Positions 1 to 4,623 of a stretch of DNA of 5,637 nucleotides are shown piece after piece. Position 1 is the stretch's first letter. Every line of letters starts with the position of its first letter. The notes below the pieces were generated by a model. It searched no databases. It saw nothing but the letters and a program-made list of their open reading frames with translations, and was not told the DNA's origin. Made by a program: the position numbers and the translations under genes. This stretch comes from Acidimicrobiales bacterium (GTDB lineage: Bacteria > Actinomycetota > Acidimicrobiia > Acidimicrobiales > CADCSY01), in contig JAUJLZ010000038.1 of assembly GCA_030447125.1 (NCBI GenBank), forward strand, positions 2,516 through 8,152, read 5' to 3'.

Positions 1-8
1 GAAGGTGA

Positions 9-1112
9 TCAGAGCTCGGCCAGGAGGACGTCGAGGATCTCCTCGGACGGGCTGCAGTCGGGCAGGGCCGGGGGGCGGCGGTAGCGGCTGGGGTCGGCCA
101 GGAAGGCCCGCTCGACGGCGGGGTCGTGGCCCGAGACCACCACGTTGGCGCCCACGCCGTCGGCCCGCTCGCTGTGGCGGCGCCAGACCAGGGTGGGCAC
201 GCCGAGCAGGGCGCACTCCTCCTGCACGCTGCCCCCGTCGGTGATCACCAGCGGGGCGGCCCGCAGCATGGCCACGAACTCGTGGTGGGCGGCCAGGGGG
301 ACCAGGTCCACGCCGGCCTGGCGCAGCCGGGACTCGTGGCCTCCCCGGGCCAGGGCCTCCCAGGTGGGGCCGTGGACCACGAAGCGCACCGGTTGGCGGT
401 CGGCCAGCCCCACCACGGCGTCGACCAGGCGCTGCACCACCGTCCGGCGGTAGAGGTTCTCCACCCGGTGCATGGTGACGACGACCGGTCCTCCACCGTC
501 ACCGTCACTTCCAGCCCCAGGTGCGGCCCGCACGGCGTCCACCGACGTGTTGGCCGCCACCGCCACCACCCGGCCCGCCACCCCCATGGCGGCCAGGTTG
601 GCCACGGCCTCGGGGTGGGGGGCGAAGAGCAGGGCGGCCTGGCGCATGACCACCAGGCGGATCAGCTCCTCGGGGAAGGGGTGGGCCAGGTTGTGCGAGC
701 GCAGGCCGGCCTCCAGGTGGGCGACCCGCAGCCCTGCCCGCCGGGCCATGGCCGTGGCCAACAAGGTGGTGGGCGTGTCGCCGTGGACCACGCAGATCCC
801 CCCGGCCCCCCCGAAGACCTCCCGGCGCAGCCAGGCCGGCGATCCCAACCTGGCCGCCAACCGGCTGGCCCAGACCAGGGCCTGGGGTAGCGAGTCGACG
901 TCGGCGGCACCACCCAGGATGTGGTCGGGGGCCCGCACCCCCAACTCGGTGCGCAGGCCGGTGCTGAGCTGGGCGTGCTGGCCGGAGTCGACCAGGCGGT
1001 AGTCGATTCTCCGCTCGTCCATGAGCCGCAGCAGGGGGGCGGTCTTGATGTACTGCGCCTTGGTCCCGAGGAAGACGTGCAGGCGGTCGGCCTCGGCCCG
1101 GGCTGGCGTCAT
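9..1112 (-). CDS. UDP-N-acetylglucosamine 2-epimerase (non-hydrolysing, WecB-like), variant N-terminal motif
   Basis: The 367-residue protein has the usual length for bacterial non-hydrolysing UDP-GlcNAc 2-epimerases, cytosolic enzymes that interconvert UDP-GlcNAc and UDP-ManNAc for surface polysaccharides. Visible motifs in order are GTKAQYIKTAPLL (16-28), SGQH (43-46), VVHGDTPTT (108-116, with D112), AHLEAGLRS (131-139, with E134), PFPEELIR (145-152), MHRVENL (214-220, with H215, matching the family's HRREN) and TDGGSVQEE (281-289) followed by LGVP. These cover the UDP- and sugar-binding cleft of the two-Rossmann GT-B fold. The canonical GTRPE is replaced by GTKAQ, and HRREN reads HRVEN, so this is a divergent subfamily and its exact substrate is uncertain. 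A Gly/Asp-rich stretch (about 198-208) probably links the two lobes. The ATG at 1112 is the first start in frame, has no good ribosome binding site, and lies 7 nt after a -10-like hexamer, which suggests leaderless translation. The gene is complete and divergent from the antitoxin. Confidence 0.9.
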   Translation of the reverse strand: MTPARAEADRLHVFLGTKAQYIKTAPLLRLMDERRIDYRLVDSGQHAQLSTGLRTELGVRAPDHILGGAADVDSLPQALVWASRLAARLGSPAWLRREVFGGAGGICVVHGDTPTTLLATAMARRAGLRVAHLEAGLRSHNLAHPFPEELIRLVVMRQAALLFAPHPEAVANLAAMGVAGRVVAVAANTSVDAVRAAPGAGSDGDGGGPVVVTMHRVENLYRRTVVQRLVDAVVGLADRQPVRFVVHGPTWEALARGGHESRLRQAGVDLVPLAAHHEFVAMLRAAPLVITDGGSVQEECALLGVPTLVWRRHSERADGVGANVVVSGHDPAVERAFLADPSRYRRPPALPDCSPSEEILDVLLAEL

Positions 1113-1119
1113 GCTCGTC

Positions 1120-1125
1120 AGTATG
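1120..1125 (-). promoter_or_regulatory. Candidate -10 element for the epimerase gene
   Basis: Read on the minus strand, CATACT matches the TATAAT consensus at four of six positions and ends 7 nt before the epimerase ATG, as expected if transcription begins at or very near the start codon. No convincing -35 hexamer is seen; a TTGACC at 1156-1151 is too far away (25-nt spacer). The element overlaps the candidate -10 of the opposite-facing antitoxin gene. Confidence 0.35.
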
Positions 1126-1127
1126 CT
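1122..1127 (+). promoter_or_regulatory. Candidate -10 element for the toxin-antitoxin operon (leaderless)
   Basis: TATGCT fits the actinobacterial TANNNT pattern and ends 6 nt before the antitoxin ATG at 1134. That spacing would place the transcription start on the A of the start codon. No Shine-Dalgarno is correctly spaced: the only purine run, GGGG, ends 1 nt before the ATG. No good -35 is visible, as is common for such promoters in high-GC actinobacteria. The assignment rests on position and consensus only. Confidence 0.4.
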
Positions 1128-1133
1128 CGGGGT

Positions 1134-1397
1134 ATGACGGTGCAGATCGCGGTCAAGCTGGGTGACGAGGAGGCGGCTGCGCTCGACCGCCTCGTGACCG
1201 AAGGTTCCTTTGCCAGCCGATCAGAGGCGGTGCGCACCGCGGTCCAAGCGCTCGTTCACGGCCACGAGCGGCACCGCGTGGACGCGTCCTTCGCCGAGGG
1301 GTTTCGGCGGCGCCCGGAGAGCGAGGGTGAGCTCACCGAGGCGACCCGGCTGGCGATCGGCGCCATCGAGGAGGAGCCCTGGGAGCGGTGGTGGTAG
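1134..1397 (+). CDS. Ribbon-helix-helix (CopG/MazE-like) antitoxin
   Basis: The 87-residue protein starts with a typical ribbon-helix-helix DNA-binding unit: a short beta strand VQIAVKL (3-9), helix DEEAAALDRLVTEG (11-24), the turn SFASRSEAV (25-33) and a second helix RTAVQALVHG (34-43). The rest is charged, and its C-terminal tail (about 65-87, ending EEEPWERWW) is acidic and tryptophan-rich, as expected of a flexible segment that wraps and neutralises a MazF toxin. Such antitoxins dimerise, bind their own promoter and are degraded under stress. The frame stays open upstream to 921, but that stretch is antisense to the epimerase; ATG 1134 gives the natural RHH N-terminus and follows a -10-like element directly. 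Its end overlaps the toxin gene by 10 nt, which indicates translational coupling. Assignment as the cognate antitoxin comes from fold and position. Confidence 0.85.
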   Translation: MTVQIAVKLGDEEAAALDRLVTEGSFASRSEAVRTAVQALVHGHERHRVDASFAEGFRRRPESEGELTEATRLAIGAIEEEPWERWW

Positions 1398-1702
1398 CCC
1401 GAGGTGAGCTGTGGTGGGGCGAGTCGCCGGACGAGAAGGGCCGGCCCTTCCTCATCGTCAGTCGCGATGCGGCCAACCAGGTCATGCAGCGGGTCTTGGT
1501 GGCGCCGGTCACCACCCATGTGCGGGAGGTGCCGAGCGAGTTGTCGCTGGGCCCCGCCGAAGGACTTCCCCTTCCGTCGGCAGCCAGCTTCGACAACCTC
1601 CGACCGTTCCCCAAGTCGATGCTCGTCCGCCGCTTGGGCGCGCTCGACCCTGGCCGGAGCCACGAGCTGTGCACCGTCGCTGCCGCCACGCTCGACTGTT
1701 GA
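1388..1702 (+). CDS. MazF/PemK-family toxin (endoribonuclease)
   Basis: This 104-residue protein has the length and motif order of MazF/PemK toxins, which cleave RNA at short specific sequences and halt growth until bound by their antitoxin. Visible are RGELWWGE (5-12, the first strand and loop), the conserved KGRPFLIVS (17-25, with the Arg-Pro used in catalysis), VLVAPVTTH (36-44, with the Thr pair), SFDNLRPFPKSMLVRRLGAL (67-86, matching the family strand-helix segment) and a final short helix. It starts with GTG at 1388, overlapping the antitoxin by 10 nt; the adjacent GTG at 1391 would work equally well, and there is no ATG near the N-terminus. No frameshift or lost core motif is seen, so it appears intact and probably active. 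The target sequence cannot be predicted. Confidence 0.88.
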   Translation: MVVARGELWWGESPDEKGRPFLIVSRDAANQVMQRVLVAPVTTHVREVPSELSLGPAEGLPLPSAASFDNLRPFPKSMLVRRLGALDPGRSHELCTVAAATLDC

Positions 1703-1739
1703 AAGAGATCGCACGAGCGGTGGGTGCATGAGCACGCGG

Positions 1740-1745
1740 TAGAGT
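1740..1745 (+). promoter_or_regulatory. Possible -10 element upstream of the glycosyltransferase gene
   Basis: TAGAGT fits TANNNT and lies 17 nt before the preferred ATG at 1763, leaving room for a short leader carrying the GGAG at 1752-1755. No matching -35 is recognisable, and read-through from the toxin gene, which ends 60 nt before this start, is equally possible. Confidence 0.2.
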
Positions 1746-1751
1746 CCCGGC

Positions 1752-1755
1752 GGAG
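1752..1755 (+). promoter_or_regulatory. Ribosome binding site GGAG deciding the glycosyltransferase start
   Basis: GGAG sits 7 nt before ATG 1763. The alternative in-frame GTG at 1724 lacks a convincing purine-rich site and would add 13 residues with no family similarity, so the ATG is preferred. Confidence 0.5.
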
Positions 1756-1762
1756 CCTCACC

Positions 1763-2704
1763 ATGAACACCAGTCACAGTGATGCGGCCAGCGAGCCCGA
1801 GATCAGCGAGCCCGAGATCGACGTCAGCGTCGTGCTGCCCGTCTACAACGAGCACGGCCACCTGGTCGCTGAGATCGATCGCATCCAGGCCGGGCTCGAC
1901 GCCTCGCCCTACCGCTACGAGATCGTCGTGGTCGACGACGGCTCGTCGGACGGATCCTCCGAGCAGCTCCTGGCCCTCGAGGGCATCCGTCTCATCCGCT
2001 TCCCCCAGAACCGGGGGACGGGCTCGGCCCGCAGCGCCGGCACTCGGGCCGCCCGGGGCCGGGTGGTGGTCTGGACCGACGCCGACATGACCTACCCCAA
2101 CGACCAGATCGCCCTGCTGGTCAAAGCCCTCGACGGCGCCGACCAGGTGGTGGGGGCCCGCACCTCCGAGCAGGGTACGGCCAAGGCCTTGCGGGTGCCG
2201 GCCAAGTGGTTCGCCCGGGTCCTGGCCAGCTACCTCACCAAGACCGACATCCCCGACCTCAACTCCGGGTTCCGGGCCTTTCGCCGCTCGGTGGCCCTGC
2301 AGTACCTGCACCTGCTGCCGCCCGGCTTCTCCTGCGTGACCACGCTCACCATGACCTTCCTGGCCAACGGGTACTCGGTGCGCTATCTGCCCATCAACTA
2401 CGAGACCCGGGCCGGCACCTCGAAGTTCCACTGGTGGACCGACACCAAGCGCTACCTGGCCCAGATCGTGCGTCTGGTCCTGTCCTACAACCCGCTGCGG
2501 GTCTTCATCCCTCTCGCCAGCGCTCTCTTCGCCCTCGGCACGCTCAAGCTCGGCTACGACGTGGTCGACAAGGACCTCCGGCTGGCCACCAACACCCTGT
2601 TGATCTTCTTCGCCGCCTTCCAGTTGTTCGTCCTCGGCCTGCTGGCCGATCTCGTGGTCCGGGTGTCCAAACCTGCCAACGAGGTGGAGCCGGCGTCGCT
2701 CTAG
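1763..2704 (+). CDS. Family 2 glycosyltransferase, polyprenyl-phosphate type (DPM1/GtrB-like), with two C-terminal membrane helices
   Basis: From ATG 1763 the protein has 313 residues. After a short acidic N-terminal tail comes a GT-A catalytic domain: VSVVLPVYNE (21-30), EIVVVDDGSSDGS (53-65), RFPQNRGTGSARSAG (79-93) and TDADMTYP (105-112, the metal-binding DxD-type motif). NSGFRAFRR (167-175) and ETRAGTSKF (214-222) follow, the latter resembling the R..G.SK segment of DPM1/ArnC/GtrB enzymes. Two hydrophobic segments, about 247-265 and 276-300, then anchor it in the membrane. Enzymes of this type transfer a sugar from a nucleotide donor to undecaprenyl- or decaprenyl-phosphate on the cytoplasmic face, for later use outside the membrane. 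The sugar (mannose, glucose or an amino sugar) cannot be read from sequence. The amidase follows 40 nt downstream on the same strand, so co-transcription is likely. A 15-bp tandem duplication near the start makes the tail read SEPEISEPEI. Confidence 0.88.
   Translation: MNTSHSDAASEPEISEPEIDVSVVLPVYNEHGHLVAEIDRIQAGLDASPYRYEIVVVDDGSSDGSSEQLLALEGIRLIRFPQNRGTGSARSAGTRAARGRVVVWTDADMTYPNDQIALLVKALDGADQVVGARTSEQGTAKALRVPAKWFARVLASYLTKTDIPDLNSGFRAFRRSVALQYLHLLPPGFSCVTTLTMTFLANGYSVRYLPINYETRAGTSKFHWWTDTKRYLAQIVRLVLSYNPLRVFIPLASALFALGTLKLGYDVVDKDLRLATNTLLIFFAAFQLFVLGLLADLVVRVSKPANEVEPASL
1790..1819 (+). repeat. Perfect 15-bp tandem repeat inside the glycosyltransferase gene
   Basis: The unit AGCGAGCCCGAGATC occurs twice back to back (1790-1804 and 1805-1819), in frame, encoding SEPEI twice at residues 10-19 of the 313-residue protein. 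It lies in the non-conserved N-terminal tail, so copy-number change would alter length by five residues without breaking the frame. Confidence 0.95.
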
Positions 2705-2734
2705 CCCAGCTCTGTCCGCAACCCCCCTTCCCCC

Positions 2735-2738
2735 GGAG
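2735..2738 (+). promoter_or_regulatory. Ribosome binding site of the amidase gene
   Basis: GGAG lies 6 nt before ATG 2745, a good spacing. It is embedded in the 10-mer CGGAGTCCGC (2734-2743), which contains a small palindrome (CGGA-G-TCCG). The same 10-mer precedes the TTG start of the YbhN-like gene on the opposite strand. Confidence 0.65.
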
Positions 2739-2744
2739 TCCGCC

Positions 2745-4526
2745 ATGCCTTTCCCCGTCCTCCGCCACCCTGTGGGACGCGCCCGGTCCTGGGGCTCGCC
2801 CCTCGGCGTCGTGGCCGTGCTCGTCCTGCTCGCGGCCTCGTCCTCGCCCGTCCCCACCGCCACGCTGGTCAACGGGGGCGAGGCGGTGACCCAGACGGTG
2901 GGGTTGCCGCCGGAGGTCGAGGCCGAGCTCGATGCCGGCGCCGACGTGGCCCCCAGCCAGGTCGACGTGGCCCCGTTCCTGCTCCTCGGCGTGAGCTGGG
3001 CCGGCGATGGCGTCGACGGAGGACAGATCCGGGTGCGCACCCCCGAGGGTTGGGACGAGTGGGTCGAGCTTGACTTCGAGGACCGGGCCACGCCCGGCTC
3101 GGGCGAGGACGCCAACCCCCGCGCCGTCAGCGAACCGATCTGGGTGGGCCAGGCCGACGGCTACGAGCTCGACCTGCCGCCGGGCGCCGACGAAGTGCAG
3201 GTCCACCTCGTGCGCGACGAGGGCGGGGCCAGCCAGGCCTTCGCCCTGGCCGCCACCACGTCGTCGCCTGACGCCCCCCCCATCACCAGCCGCTCCTCGT
3301 GGGGTGCCCGCCAGCCCAAGGCCACGTCGGAGGTCGCCTCCCGGCTGAAGATGGGCTTCGTGCACCACACCGTGAGCGCCAACGACTACACCCCGGCCGA
3401 CGTGCCCGAGATGTTGCGGGGCATCCAGGCGTACCACATGGACGTCAACGGCTGGGACGACATCGGCTACAACTTCCTCGTCGACCGGGCCGGCCAGATC
3501 TGGGAGGGCCGTTCCGGGGGGATCGCCCGCAACGTCGTCGGTGCCCATGTGGGCGGGTTCAACACGGGCTCGGTGGGGGTGGCCGTCATCGGCGACTACC
3601 GCACGGCCCAGCCCACCAGCCAGTCGGTAGGAGCCGTGGCCCAGGTGCTGGGCTGGCGCTTGGGCCTGGCCGGCGTCGACCCCACGGCCTCGACCTCCAT
3701 GACCGGCCTCGACGGCCAGGCGGTGAGCCTGCGCACCATCTCGGGCCACCGTGACGCAGCCTCGACCGAGTGCCCGGGCCAGCAGCTCTACGACGAGCTC
3801 GACCTCGTCCGCACGGCGGCGGCCGAGAAGGCGAGCACGGTCGAGCCCCGGCCTGATGCTGGCGTTCCCCCCGGCATCGAACTGGCCTGCCCGGCCGACA
3901 GGGTGCCGGTCGGCCGCTTCAGCGACATCGCCGGCGTGCACGCCGAGGCCATCGAGTGCCTGGCCTGGTACGGGGTCACCCAGGGCGGGGCGGGAGGCCT
4001 GCCCGGCGACCGCTACGGGCCGGACCAACGGGTGCCGCGGGGCCAGATGGCCACCTTTGTGACCCGGGTGATCGACGAGGTCGACCCGGGGTTGCTGCCG
4101 GGTGCCGAGGTGGACTTCTCCTGTCCGTCCGACACCGGCCTGGCCGTGGCCCCCGACCACCCCCACGCCGACGCCATCCGCCGCCTGGCCGCCGCCGGCG
4201 TGGTCTGCGGCGGGGTGGGGGGCAGGCCGGCCGACTGCTTCGGGCCTGCGCTGGAGGTGACCCGTGGCCAGATGGCGTCGTTCATCGACCGGGCCCTGGA
4301 GCTGACCGGGGTCGACCTCGAGGCCGGCGGCGACGCCTTCGACGACGACGACGGTGACCCCCACGAGGACGCCATCAACGCCATCAGTGCCGAAGGGATC
4401 GCCCTTGGCACCTCGGCCACCAGGTTCGCCCCCGGCGAGGACGTCCGGCGCGACCAGATGGCCTCCTTCCTGGCCCGCACCCTCAACCTGCTGGTGGACA
4501 AGGACCTGGCCTCCCCGCCCTCGTAG
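2745..4526 (+). CDS. Secreted N-acetylmuramoyl-L-alanine amidase (Amidase_2/PGRP domain) with three SLH-like repeats
   Basis: The 593-residue protein has four parts. First is a signal peptide: basic RHPVGRAR (7-14), then a hydrophobic run (about 18-31). Residues about 45-175 form a beta-rich domain (VSWAGDG, IRVRTPEGWDEW, EPIWVGQADGYEL) resembling that of other actinobacterial PGRP proteins. The catalytic domain (about 178-360) opens with SRSSWGAR (182-189). FVHHTVS (205-211) supplies zinc ligand H207, Y242 lies in GYNFLV, and SGHRDAASTECPG (333-345) supplies ligands H335 and C343, eight residues apart as in T7 lysozyme; T341 matches the PGRP Thr. It should therefore cleave the MurNAc-L-Ala bond of peptidoglycan. 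Last come three repeats (about 391-442, 472-520, 531-583), each with H..AI..L/I...G, Y/F.P and RGQM/RDQM..F..R, which are degenerate SLH units likely to bind the wall. Repeats 1 and 2 carry cysteines (383, 405; 460, 488, 498); repeat 3 has none but has DDDDGD (533-538). ATG 2745 has a clear ribosome binding site. Confidence 0.9.
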   Translation: MPFPVLRHPVGRARSWGSPLGVVAVLVLLAASSSPVPTATLVNGGEAVTQTVGLPPEVEAELDAGADVAPSQVDVAPFLLLGVSWAGDGVDGGQIRVRTPEGWDEWVELDFEDRATPGSGEDANPRAVSEPIWVGQADGYELDLPPGADEVQVHLVRDEGGASQAFALAATTSSPDAPPITSRSSWGARQPKATSEVASRLKMGFVHHTVSANDYTPADVPEMLRGIQAYHMDVNGWDDIGYNFLVDRAGQIWEGRSGGIARNVVGAHVGGFNTGSVGVAVIGDYRTAQPTSQSVGAVAQVLGWRLGLAGVDPTASTSMTGLDGQAVSLRTISGHRDAASTECPGQQLYDELDLVRTAAAEKASTVEPRPDAGVPPGIELACPADRVPVGRFSDIAGVHAEAIECLAWYGVTQGGAGGLPGDRYGPDQRVPRGQMATFVTRVIDEVDPGLLPGAEVDFSCPSDTGLAVAPDHPHADAIRRLAAAGVVCGGVGGRPADCFGPALEVTRGQMASFIDRALELTGVDLEAGGDAFDDDDGDPHEDAINAISAEGIALGTSATRFAPGEDVRRDQMASFLARTLNLLVDKDLASPPS

Positions 4527-4589
4527 GGTCCCTCGTCACGGTTTCCCCAGTGTTCCGACCCCGACCCCACCGAGCTGGGACCAGTGGGA

Positions 4590-4606
4590 CGGCCGGCGAC
4601 CGGTCG
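4590..4606 (+). terminator. GC-rich hairpin between convergent genes, possible terminator of the amidase transcript
   Basis: In the plus-strand RNA, 4590-4596 can pair with 4600-4606 around a CGA loop: seven base pairs including one G-U. It lies 64 nt after the amidase stop within the 97-bp gap to the end of the convergent membrane-protein gene. No T-tract follows, so it is not a classical intrinsic terminator. Actinobacterial terminators often lack the tract, but GC-rich sequence also forms such stems by chance. Nothing else was recognised in the gap. Confidence 0.3.
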
Positions 4607-4623
4607 GACGGCTGCACCCGCGC

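Larger units (their letters stand above)
1111..1129. repeat. Direct repeat ATGCTCG x2, possible antitoxin operator
   Basis: ATGCTCG occurs at 1111-1117 and 1123-1129, starts 12 bp apart, spanning nearly all of the 21-bp gap between the divergent epimerase and antitoxin genes. Ribbon-helix-helix antitoxins commonly autorepress by binding short repeats over their own promoter, so this is the natural operator candidate. The repeat is short, the first copy includes the complement of the epimerase start codon, and chance cannot be excluded. Confidence 0.3.

Noticed and set aside
126..890. 254-codon open frame on the plus strand
   Set aside because: It is antisense to the epimerase, has a His/Gly/Gln-rich shadow composition and no recognisable motif.
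921..1133. Upstream extension of the antitoxin reading frame
   Set aside because: The extra 71 residues are antisense to the epimerase and unlike any RHH antitoxin N-terminus; ATG 1134 begins exactly at the first beta strand of the fold.
1107..1139. Perfect 6-bp inverted repeat CGTCAT...ATGACG flanking the divergent gap
   Set aside because: It arises because both genes begin ATGACG. The arms are the start codons themselves, so it is weak evidence for an operator.
1151..1156. TTGACC on minus as the -35 box of the epimerase
   Set aside because: The spacer to the candidate -10 would be 25 nt, too long for a sigma-70-type promoter, and no better hexamer lies at 16-18 nt.
1724..1735. Hairpin GTGC-ATGA-GCAC after the toxin gene as a terminator
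   Set aside because: The stem has only four base pairs and no T-tract follows; it is expected by chance at this GC content.
1724..1762. GTG 1724 as the glycosyltransferase start
   Set aside because: It lacks a convincing ribosome binding site and adds 13 residues with no family similarity; ATG 1763 has GGAG at 7-nt spacing.
1256..3115. 619-codon open frame on the minus strand
   Set aside because: It lies antisense to the antitoxin, toxin, glycosyltransferase and part of the amidase, all with clear family motifs. Its translation is low-complexity Gly/Val/His/Asp-rich, typical of a GC-rich shadow frame.
2544..4364. 606-codon open frame on the minus strand
   Set aside because: It is antisense to the amidase, whose catalytic motifs are intact on plus. 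The translation has no recognisable domain and the composition of a shadow frame.
4527..4582. Inverted repeat GGTCCC (4527-4532) with GGGACC (4577-4582) after the amidase stop
   Set aside because: The arms are six bases with a 44-nt loop, and they compete with other short pairings; not a credible stable structure.
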